In this document: in pieces, positions 24,425-31,002 of the stretch
How positions within the stretch are numbered: the first letter of the stretch is position 1
Layout of the letters: each line of letters opens with the position of its first letter
Source: JBFJVZ01 sp041623895
GTDB taxonomy: Bacteria; Planctomycetota; Planctomycetia; Pirellulales; Pirellulaceae
Assembly (NCBI GenBank): GCA_041623895.1
Contig: JBFJVZ010000029.1
Span: 1-31,002, forward strand
Reading direction: 5' to 3'
DNA: 31,002 nucleotides
The notes under the pieces: model-generated
Databases searched by the model: none
What the model was told of the DNA's origin: nothing
Seen by the model: the letters and a program-made list of their open reading frames with translations, nothing else
Position numbers and translations under genes: made by a program

Positions 24425-25881
24425 CGCTTAACCCCCACGCTTGTGTGGTAACGGTGACACAAGATGCAATCATCCGAGGCCCAGGTCGGTTGGCCGGAAA
24501 ACAAATCGCTTAAACCCTCAGGCTCCGCGACATCCGCCGGGCGGTGACATGGCGTGCAAGTTTCGATCCCCCCAATCATCACCTGCTGATGGTCGTCCGG
24601 TGGCGATGATGACATTGCTTCGTTCGGATAAGCGTCCGCATGGCAATAGCGGCAATCCATCTTTCTATGAGCCGCATGATCGTAGATACCATGCCGCAAC
24701 CAGCGGGCGGGAATCAGCGGCGTTGATGTACCAGCCAGCGCCGTGTTGATCGCTTCGTCCGTGATCGATGCAGAATCATGACACTTCAAACACTGTACTT
24801 GCATTGCTTTCAAAGCCACGTCGACTTCCGCCGCCGACACGATGGAAACATTGTTCGCCGCGCTGCCAAATCCTTCACCGGGTATCGGCGCGGGTTGAGT
24901 ATCGTCACGCGGTGATCTGGCGGTGCCTAATTGCCGAAGACCGGCAATTTTTGTTTGCAACAACAAACCGATCTCCGACCACGGCGCCGCATGTGGCAGC
25001 GGCAACGTATCTTCTGTGCGGCCCGGCGGGTTCATGGAATGACAGGCGCTGCAGTGTTGGTCAAATGAAATCGGCTTCAGATAACGCCCCAACTCCTGAT
25101 CACCGGCTAAAACCACGTGGGCGTCCGGATTCCCGGCGAATTGATGGCAACTGGAACAATCCAGACTGACCAAATCATCATTGCCCTGCCCTGCCCTGCG
25201 ATATTGCTCTCGCCTGGTTGCTTCCAGCATGCTGACCGTCATCGCGCCTTTACTGCCCGGATCGACTTGACCGGGCAGCATGTGTTGCCGGTGATCAAAC
25301 TTAACGCGACCGGGATCCGATTTCAGTGACGCAAAATCGCCATGACTTTCCAGATCGAATCGACTCACCTGGTCACGAACCACAGGCGAACGGTTTGCAG
25401 TACAAACTTTCGACAAATCTGAATGGCATTGTGAACACAGCGGGTTCACGACCGCCGTCAAATCACGCTGGCGACCTTGATGGTCGGCGTGACAGATCGC
25501 ACAGTTCTGATCAACCATTTTCCAATCGGCCAATAACAGATCGCGATGATGACCGTCCACTTGGTGGCACTTCTGGCACGCTTGCTCGGTGTGCGATACG
25601 GAACTTTCGGGATCGATACGGAAAGCGTCGGACGCCAGCGGCGTAAAGTCCTGGTGGCATTGTTGGCAATCGTTTTCAAACGAAACATGAACGACCGCCA
25701 AGGGACCGGTACTGAGATGCGACCCGCCGCCACGCCCGATGACCAGCGCACCATACAGCCCCGCTGCAACCAGGCCGGCAACAATGCAACCGCAGCGCAG
25801 GTAGAACAATCCACCGCGATGACGAAAGTAGTCGATCTGGATTCGCTGAGATCGTTGCTTGCCGGTTTGACCCGCTGACAT
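24421..25881 (-). CDS. Membrane-anchored decahaem c-type cytochrome
   Basis: The protein has 486 residues from the ATG at 25881. That start is chosen because AAGGAGA overlaps the upstream gene's stop and CAGG lies close; longer in-frame starts run into the upstream gene. One transmembrane helix (about 25-49) anchors the N-terminus, and the rest should face the periplasm. Ten CXXCH sites can be counted: DCQQCH, ACQKCH, NCAICH, LCSQCH, DCSSCH, HCSACH, QCLKCH, DCRYCH, TCTPCH and DCILCH. The layout recalls NapC/NrfB-like or c3-type electron wires, but the chain matches no family I can name with certainty. It sits 17 bases after the cytochrome b-like gene and is the natural recipient of its electrons. 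Confidence 0.9.
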   Translation of the reverse strand: MSAGQTGKQRSQRIQIDYFRHRGGLFYLRCGCIVAGLVAAGLYGALVIGRGGGSHLSTGPLAVVHVSFENDCQQCHQDFTPLASDAFRIDPESSVSHTEQACQKCHQVDGHHRDLLLADWKMVDQNCAICHADHQGRQRDLTAVVNPLCSQCHSDLSKVCTANRSPVVRDQVSRFDLESHGDFASLKSDPGRVKFDHRQHMLPGQVDPGSKGAMTVSMLEATRREQYRRAGQGNDDLVSLDCSSCHQFAGNPDAHVVLAGDQELGRYLKPISFDQHCSACHSMNPPGRTEDTLPLPHAAPWSEIGLLLQTKIAGLRQLGTARSPRDDTQPAPIPGEGFGSAANNVSIVSAAEVDVALKAMQVQCLKCHDSASITDEAINTALAGTSTPLIPARWLRHGIYDHAAHRKMDCRYCHADAYPNEAMSSSPPDDHQQVMIGGIETCTPCHRPADVAEPEGLSDLFSGQPTWASDDCILCHRYHTSVGVKR

Positions 25882-25898
25882 CGTTACCTGTTGTCTCC

Positions 25899-26891
25899 TT
25901 ACCAATACTTCAGCGCCGTCCAAATATGCACACCCAGCAGTACGGTCACGGCGACCGACAACCCGATGTGAAACGGCAGCCAGAAGTGTAACCAACGATG
26001 AACCGTTTGTTGTGTGTCGAATTGTCGGCGTTGGTCACACATGCCCTCCAAGCTGTCAATGATCGCATCGGCTCGCTCGCTGCATGCACTGCGCAAGCGG
26101 CTGAACCATTGAGACGCTTTCTGGCGATCGGCGACAGGCACTTTGGCGTGCCCGCCACTCAGCAAAAATGGTTCGATCTCGGCAAACGCCGCCCAGAGTG
26201 CTTCCGCATCTTCTCGCGCATCGCTGACGCTTTTGGTTTGCAGAGTACGTCCACTCGTTTTGCCCGCCTGTCGCAGGGCACCGACGACGATCGCGGTTGA
26301 AGCGACCAGTTCGGGCTCTTCGTCGACTGACTGCCTTTGCTGTTTGATTGATCGACCGCAAGCCGCCAACAACATTTGTCTCGCATCATCGACTGTCCGC
26401 CCGGACACGTAATCGATTTGGCTGTAGATTGTTTCGGCCGGCAAGTTACTTAGCATCCAGCGGGGCAAAATGTTTTGCACCACCAATCCATAAACACCGC
26501 TAATCCAAGCCAGCACAAACAAGACCATCAATGTCGTCGGCAACCAGCCACCCAGATGAAACCCACAATGAACGATCGCCAGCGGCAGTGATACGACGCC
26601 CAACCAAAGATGTGCCGCCATCCAATACTTTGCCGGGATCAACCGCAAGCGGCGCAGCGCCTTGCGGGGCCACAGCAGCATCTCAAACAAGATGATCGCC
26701 CCGGCGACGATGCCGCACAGCAGACCTGACTTGCTGCCGCCTCCAACCGCTCGCCCGGCATCCACCGATTCGGACGCGTAATATGCGGTGCAAGCAATCA
26801 GCAAAATCGCAGCCGGAACGGCAAAGGCGACATGCAGCTTGGTCTGGCTCCGATCGATCAACACGGCGGCATCATTAAGTAAGATGAACAA
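25899..26891 (-). CDS. Five-helix membrane protein, b-type-cytochrome-like
   Basis: The protein has about 330 residues. Predicted helices lie at about 18-38, 55-74, 92-112, 118-140 and 302-324, with a charged cytoplasmic or periplasmic domain of about 160 residues between helices 4 and 5. Helices carry candidate haem-ligand histidines: His94, His108 and His112 in helix 3, and His298, His302, His308 and His322 around helix 5 (VHRWLHFWLPFHIG and LLGVHIW). This suggests a di-haem b cytochrome that passes electrons across the membrane; the haem assignment is inference. The start is unsure: the frame opens with a TTG at 26891, and a GTG at 26864 is also possible; no ATG fits and no Shine-Dalgarno site is visible. 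It is the first gene of the minus-strand operon. Confidence 0.72.
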   Translation of the reverse strand: MFILLNDAAVLIDRSQTKLHVAFAVPAAILLIACTAYYASESVDAGRAVGGGSKSGLLCGIVAGAIILFEMLLWPRKALRRLRLIPAKYWMAAHLWLGVVSLPLAIVHCGFHLGGWLPTTLMVLFVLAWISGVYGLVVQNILPRWMLSNLPAETIYSQIDYVSGRTVDDARQMLLAACGRSIKQQRQSVDEEPELVASTAIVVGALRQAGKTSGRTLQTKSVSDAREDAEALWAAFAEIEPFLLSGGHAKVPVADRQKASQWFSRLRSACSERADAIIDSLEGMCDQRRQFDTQQTVHRWLHFWLPFHIGLSVAVTVLLGVHIWTALKYW

Positions 26892-27193
26892 ACGTTTCGA
26901 TTGGCGCGCGTAGGTTTAACGCGAATCAATCGGCCAGTCAAACTGCACCGACCATAACCATCATAATGGGTTGTGATCGTCAAGGTTTGACACCACACCC
27001 AAATCGGTTGTCACAATCGTGCAGACGGCGCGCCTGACGGCGTTCGCTTCGCCCGCCAGCTGGCCCAAATCTGCAGGGGCGGCAACGGTGGGGAACCGAT
27101 ACGGATTGAAGAGTAAAACGTGAACGCTTGTTGCCGTATAGATCTACCTGAACAACCTTGCAGATTCCCTGGTCCTCCCGCCCGCTGCCAGCC
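26892..27193. promoter_or_regulatory. Divergent intergenic region driving the cytochrome operon and the plus-strand cytochromes
   Basis: This is a 302-base gap between divergent genes and must hold promoters for both directions, though no convincing -35/-10 pair can be named. Visible structure: GTCAA-GGT-TTGAC (26979-26991), a short inverted repeat; TTGTGA (26971-26976) and TCACAA (27011-27016), widely spaced complementary hexamers; and a hairpin CTGACGGCG/CGCCCGCCAG (27034-27042 and 27050-27059). No gene is supported inside it. Confidence 0.45.
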
Positions 27194-28918
27194 ATGATCC
27201 CTCAACTCCTGTTCCGATCTGCCATCTGCTGTGCGGTTTGGATCGCGGTGCCGGGGACAATCGTTGCTCAGCAAGCCGAGATGATTCCGCTGCCCTCGCG
27301 GGCGATGCCGTTGGGCGTTGCCAGGGCGGAGCCGGCGACGGTCGACTGGAATACCCTTGATCGGCTGCACGCGCCGATCTTGTCGCAAGAATTCATGATC
27401 CAGGGCGCCGCTTCCTGTGCCGCCGCCAGCTGCCACGGCGGACCAAGACCACACGTTTCACAACCGGCGGCCAAACGCGGATCAGAGTATCAGCTCTGGA
27501 AAGAACACGACCCACATGCCAGAAGCTGGGCGACGATCAGCAGCCCCGCCAGTGTCGCGATGATGCAACGGCTGGGCATCATGACCGGCGGCCAGATTGT
27601 TGACCGGGCGGGCTTTGACAATTGCCTGGCCTGCCATAACACAACCAAGCGATTCGACGAACCGCGAAGTCTGGCCGATCATCGTGAAGGCGTCGGCTGT
27701 GCGGGGTGTCACGGACCCAGTCAGCGTTGGGCGGGCATTCATTACCGCTATGATTTCGCACCCCAGTTGGCCGCAGCCGACGGTTTTGTCAACACCGGCG
27801 ACTTGTACGTGCGAGCCCGCATGTGTGCATCGTGTCACGTTGGCGACAAAGACCGTGACATGAACCATGACATCATCGCCGCTGGACATCCGCCGCTAAA
27901 GTACGAGCTAGCGACTTATCACGCGCGGCAGCCCAAGCATTGGCGCGACCCCGAATCGCGAAACGCAACCTATTACGAAGCCCAGCTTTGGTTGGCAGGT
28001 CAAGTCGCAGCCACGGACGCTTCACTGTCGCTACTAAATGCCCGCGCCTCGCAGCGACAGCCGGTGAGTCGATGGCCCGAGCTGGCCGCCTACGATTGCG
28101 CTTCGTGCCATCACAGTCTTGGACTCCGGGATAACCGGCACCGCACAAAGTTTGCCGCCCGGGCGCCGTTTTCAAGTTGGAACGATTCGGGACTTCGCTG
28201 GTTAATCGACTATCGGCAATCCGCGGGAGAAGCAACCAACGACGATTGGGCTTTGCTCAAGTCGCTTGATGACGTCAAAGAGCTGATGGAGTCAGCCGCG
28301 ATTGCAGACGCTCCAAGCGTAGCCAAGGCATCCTCTGACGCCCGTAAAGCTTTGGCCGCTTGGTACGACAGCAGCACAGCCGCCACATTGCGGCAAACTT
28401 TTCGCAGCGAACATCTCGGTTTCGTACTCGCCAGCGCCGCCGGCAAGCCGCAGACATTTTCTGCCTGGGAATCATCGGTGCAGTTTTATCTGGCGGCGGT
28501 CGCCGCACGGGCCAGTTGGCCGGGTGGTTGGGATGGTGCCCTCCGCGACGTCTCCGAGTCACTGCGAATCGGTTTAAGCTATCCCCAAAACCTGGACATC
28601 AACCAGGAATCCGGCATCCGAGGACAACCGACAATCAGCGCTGACGAAGCGATGCAACTGGGCATCCTGCTGGCCGGATCGCTTGGTCCGATCCATTATC
28701 AGCAGCCGCCCGCCGATGACGATGATTCTGAACAGCTTCGCCGTGAGCTGCGAGAAATGATCGAGCAAATCAATCAGCGATGGGATAAGATTCGGACAGA
28801 GGGCGATGTGGAAACCGAGATCGCGCCTCCCGAAGCTCAACCGCGACGCGAGCCGAAGACCCAAGCCGAATTACTGGAAGAGTTACGCAGGCGAAATCGA
28901 AATCAAGATGCGAACTGA
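27194..28918 (+). CDS. Exported pentahaem c-type cytochrome, paralogue of the operon pentahaem protein
   Basis: The protein has 574 residues from the ATG at 27194, which starts a signal peptide ending near GTIVAQQ. An in-frame TTG at 27158 would add twelve residues and has no ribosome-binding site. The haem sites are CX4CH at Cys75-His81 (CAAASCH), then NCLACH, GCAGCH, MCASCH and DCASCH, five in all and in the same order as the protein encoded at 22973-24424. DMNHDIIAAGHPPLKYEL again follows the fourth site. The C-terminal part is helical and charged, ending in a Glu/Arg/Gln-rich tail. Its divergent position suggests co-regulation with the NuoEF operon and an exchangeable or partner role in electron transfer. 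No catalytic substrate can be named. Confidence 0.88.
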   Translation: MIPQLLFRSAICCAVWIAVPGTIVAQQAEMIPLPSRAMPLGVARAEPATVDWNTLDRLHAPILSQEFMIQGAASCAAASCHGGPRPHVSQPAAKRGSEYQLWKEHDPHARSWATISSPASVAMMQRLGIMTGGQIVDRAGFDNCLACHNTTKRFDEPRSLADHREGVGCAGCHGPSQRWAGIHYRYDFAPQLAAADGFVNTGDLYVRARMCASCHVGDKDRDMNHDIIAAGHPPLKYELATYHARQPKHWRDPESRNATYYEAQLWLAGQVAATDASLSLLNARASQRQPVSRWPELAAYDCASCHHSLGLRDNRHRTKFAARAPFSSWNDSGLRWLIDYRQSAGEATNDDWALLKSLDDVKELMESAAIADAPSVAKASSDARKALAAWYDSSTAATLRQTFRSEHLGFVLASAAGKPQTFSAWESSVQFYLAAVAARASWPGGWDGALRDVSESLRIGLSYPQNLDINQESGIRGQPTISADEAMQLGILLAGSLGPIHYQQPPADDDDSEQLRRELREMIEQINQRWDKIRTEGDVETEIAPPEAQPRREPKTQAELLEELRRRNRNQDAN

Positions 28919-30755
28919 AAACGGTATAAGTGCGGATTCTTGTAGCCGGATTCGCCAGAATTCGGGGGTTTTCCTCGGCACGACCGAAGTCTGGCGACTC
29001 CGGCTACGAAAGAAATGCTGCGAAACTGGGAACACAAATCCGCGACGGCATTGCCCGGCGGGAGAGGTAACAGCACAAGCTCGTCCACATCTCAGAATCT
29101 GCCTGGCAGTCGCGGTGGTCTTTCTGACCTCGCTATGCCACGCTCAAGAACCAGCGCCGACGATCCAACAGCGACTGAGCGATCCCGTTTACATGTCGTG
29201 GGTTGCCGACAATTCGGTGCGCGAATGCATCAGTTGCCATTACGACGGACCCAATCTCGGTCAAATCGCAGCGGGACAGCAAAGCCAGCTGACGGCGTTC
29301 AGTCGCCGCCAAGAGCTTGAGTTCTGGCTTGCCAAGGACAAGCACACAATTGCGCGACGACGTGTTGAACCCTTCGCTCGCGATCGCAACGAACAAGAAC
29401 TGATCGCCTTGATGTCCAAACTGGACACCCAGGCGAAACAAGCCGTCAAGGATTATCGCAATCTGGGGATCACAATCGACGAGACCCAGATTGGACTGAC
29501 AGAAGTTCCCAGGCAATGGATCGGCGACAGCAACGTGCTCAGTCGCCGCATCTGCGACAAACTCGGTTACGACGTCGACACGGCCGAGGGCTATGCCGAA
29601 TTTCGCGACAATTGCTTGACTTGTCACGGCGGTTACCAGCAAGGCCAGGCAGGTTTTGACTTTGCCGACAAAGCCGACGCGCAGATCGGCATCAGTTGCC
29701 TGTACTGCCACCAAAGGGGAACCGACGACCGCTGGGTGGCCGCCCACGCGGTCCGAAATCCGGCTGAAAACTGGCGGTTGTTGCCGCCGGCCGAGAAAGC
29801 CGAAATGGGCATGCGAGATTTGGTGCACACATCCAATCAAGCCAATTTGTGTTTCGATTGTCACATCGGCAATCGTGCCGACAACAAGTTTGTCTCGCAC
29901 GAAATGTACGCTGCGGGTCATCCGCCGTTGCCGTCGATTGAACTGCAAACATTTTGCCAGCAGATGCCGCAGCATTGGCAGACACCATCGCAGCTGTATG
30001 CATCGCTGTCATCCTATGACAAGCGCGACCAGTACTTCACGACAAATTATCCGGGCGTTGTTGCGGGCGCGGACGCGGCGACAACGTTTTGGAACACCCG
30101 CAAGATGCTGTTGGGTGCCTTGGTCGCGCGAAAGAAATCGCTGGACTTGTTTGCCGATTCATCGCAGCCGCATCAGTGGGCTGACTATTCGCTGTACGAC
30201 TGTGCCTCCTGTCATCATGAACTGCAGCGTCAAAGCCAACGCCAGTTGCGGGGCTTTCCCGCCGCGCCGGGACGTCCAAGGCAACACGAGTGGCCGGCCG
30301 CGATCGTCGATGTAGCACTGGCATTTGCTGGAACGGACGTGCAGCAACTGGAAAGCGAGTTGACGGGGAAACTCGGTTGGCAACCTTTCGGAGATCCCGC
30401 TGACGTGGTCCCCGTGGTCAACTCGTTGCAAGCGCAATTGGAACGGGCCATCGAAGCGGCGGAGTCCCGGCCGATTGACGAAGCAACGGCGCGGAGCCTG
30501 TTGCAAAAACTCGCCTCAACACCGCCGGAAAAACTTTTCACCTACGATTCAGCACGGCAACTCGCCTGGGCCATGCACGTGATTGCGGACGAGCTAAACG
30601 ACCAGCAGCTGATCGAACGTCTGCGTAACAGTGGACTCGAACTGCAACTACCGGCCGGCCGCGAATTGTTCATCTACCCGGATTACCTGCAAGGCGACTT
30701 ACAGAGACGAGCGACGTTTGACCCCGCTGACTTCGCCAGGAGAATTGGAAAGTAA
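28908..30755 (+). CDS. Exported pentahaem c-type cytochrome, start uncertain
   Basis: Five CXXCH sites are present: ECISCH, NCLTCH, SCLYCH, LCFDCH and DCASCH. MYAAGHPPLPSIEL matches the AAGHP feature of the two other pentahaem proteins, but here the first site is an ordinary CXXCH. A signal-peptide-like segment (ICLAVAVVFLTSLCHAQ) is encoded at about 29090-29140, yet no ATG, GTG or TTG in frame lies just before it. The nearest in-frame ATG is at 28908, overlapping the end of the preceding cytochrome gene. It would add about 60 residues, part of them encoded by a family B repeat. Translational coupling could make this real, or the repeat may have displaced the original start. Core coding confidence is high; the 5' end is not. 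Confidence 0.8.
   Translation: MRTENGISADSCSRIRQNSGVFLGTTEVWRLRLRKKCCETGNTNPRRHCPAGEVTAQARPHLRICLAVAVVFLTSLCHAQEPAPTIQQRLSDPVYMSWVADNSVRECISCHYDGPNLGQIAAGQQSQLTAFSRRQELEFWLAKDKHTIARRRVEPFARDRNEQELIALMSKLDTQAKQAVKDYRNLGITIDETQIGLTEVPRQWIGDSNVLSRRICDKLGYDVDTAEGYAEFRDNCLTCHGGYQQGQAGFDFADKADAQIGISCLYCHQRGTDDRWVAAHAVRNPAENWRLLPPAEKAEMGMRDLVHTSNQANLCFDCHIGNRADNKFVSHEMYAAGHPPLPSIELQTFCQQMPQHWQTPSQLYASLSSYDKRDQYFTTNYPGVVAGADAATTFWNTRKMLLGALVARKKSLDLFADSSQPHQWADYSLYDCASCHHELQRQSQRQLRGFPAAPGRPRQHEWPAAIVDVALAFAGTDVQQLESELTGKLGWQPFGDPADVVPVVNSLQAQLERAIEAAESRPIDEATARSLLQKLASTPPEKLFTYDSARQLAWAMHVIADELNDQQLIERLRNSGLELQLPAGRELFIYPDYLQGDLQRRATFDPADFARRIGK
28941..29008. repeat. Family B palindromic repeat in the 5' part of the last cytochrome frame
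   Basis: The left arm (28941-28965, TGTAGCCGGATTCGCCAG and on) and the right arm (28984-29008) are complementary at about 22 of 25 positions, with an 18-base loop. The copy at 7915-7977 shares the arm pattern GTAGC-GGA-TTCG with AGAATTC. It lies between the stop codon of the second pentahaem gene and the signal peptide of the third, inside the latter's longest reading frame. Confidence 0.85.
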
Positions 30756-30761
30756 CAGAAA

Positions 30762-30942
30762 GTCGTCGTTCTCTCCGAGAACGAACGATTTGTATGTCGT
30801 CGTTCGCTCCGCGAACGAACGTTTTGTATGTCGTCGTTCGCTCCGCGAACGAACGTTGTTCGGGATTCTCCTCCGGTAGCCGAACGGTAAAGACGTTCGT
30901 TTGCGGAGCAAACGACGACAATCAGCGAACGAACGTTGTTCG
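30762..30942. repeat. Family C 34-base tandem hairpin repeats with an inverted copy
   Basis: Three tandem units lie at 30762-30795, 30796-30829 and 30830-30863, each starting GTCGTCGTTC and containing a hairpin. An inverted copy lies at 30893-30919, and a partial copy (GCGAACGAACGTTGTTCG) at about 30925-30942. Stems are GTTCTC/GAGAAC, GTTCGC/GCGAAC and GTTTGC/GCAAAC around the same TCC loop, so changes are compensatory. The array follows the last cytochrome gene. No gene is visible from 30756 to the window end. Confidence 0.88.
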
Positions 30943-30962
30943 AACTTTCTGTCAAAGTAGCA

Positions 30963-30975
30963 GGCGCTCCGCGCC
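30963..30975. other. Short hairpin near window end
   Basis: GGCGCTCCGCGCC can form a five-base-pair stem (GGCGC with GCGCC) around a TCC loop, the same loop as in the family C hairpins. It may be a degenerate further copy. Confidence 0.35.
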
Positions 30976-31002
30976 ATTTCTTCACTCTTCCTTTGATGGT
31001 GA

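Noticed and set aside
26971..27016. CRP-type operator (TGTGA...TCACA) before the cytochrome operon
   Set aside because: The two half sites are about 34 bases apart, not the usual six, so a CRP site is not supported even though cNMP regulation would be attractive.
29133..29975. Minus-strand frame of 280 codons opposite the last cytochrome
   Set aside because: The plus strand encodes CXXCH motifs here; the antisense frame is a high-GC codon-bias shadow.
30762..30863. CRISPR array
   Set aside because: The 34-base units are directly adjacent with no unique spacers, one copy is inverted, and no cas gene is present. It is a tandem palindromic repeat.

Overview
The window looks like a chromosomal segment of a planctomycete, probably of the Pirellulaceae/Rhodopirellula type. 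This rests on gene content: a secreted sulfatase, an SHD1-domain protein, a caspase-fold protein with beta-propeller repeats, a membrane-anchored Ser/Thr kinase carrying WD40 repeats with an HCD catalytic loop, several Pirellula-style multihaem cytochromes, mostly weak Shine-Dalgarno sites, and many palindromic intergenic repeats. No rRNA, tRNA, insertion sequence, phage gene or CRISPR array was seen. All assignments come from reading motifs by eye; no database search was run.

Layout. Positions 229-4684 hold ordinary genes: an SHD1-domain lipoprotein-like protein, a divergent aldehyde dehydrogenase, a sulfatase and a small tyrosine-rich secreted protein. Positions 4832-7919 hold a RadC-type JAMM protein with an extra N-terminal winged-helix-like region, then an FHA-GAF-class III nucleotide cyclase. 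Positions 7984-9699 (minus) encode a secreted protein with a proline-rich linker and a probable beta-barrel-like C-terminus. Positions 9949-18443 form a signalling neighbourhood: a secreted caspase-fold/propeller protein (minus), a divergent secreted VWA protein (plus), and convergent to it a kinase-TM-WD40 protein (minus).

Positions 18742-30755 are the most remarkable part. A minus-strand operon of five genes, three of its four junctions being ATGA overlaps, runs: five-helix b-type-cytochrome-like membrane protein, membrane-anchored decahaem c cytochrome, pentahaem c cytochrome, NuoE-NuoF fusion, and an 816-residue iron-sulfur protein. That last protein joins a NuoG/HoxU-like front end, two cyclic-nucleotide-binding domains and a HybA/DmsB-like four-cluster ferredoxin tail. 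Two more pentahaem cytochromes are transcribed divergently from the same 302-base intergenic region. The simplest reading is an NADH-linked route that carries electrons between the cytoplasm and a periplasmic multihaem wire, with possible gating by cyclic nucleotides. This is inference, but the parts list is seen directly.

Three families of palindromic dispersed repeats lie at gene ends and intergenic junctions. Family A has GGGAGGGCG...CGCCCTCCC-type ends (5800, 15726, 18637). Family B has GTAGC-GGA-TTCG arms (7915, 28941). Family C is a 34-base tandem hairpin (30762) whose copies differ by compensatory base changes. A family B copy sits exactly where the start of the last cytochrome should be, making that start uncertain.
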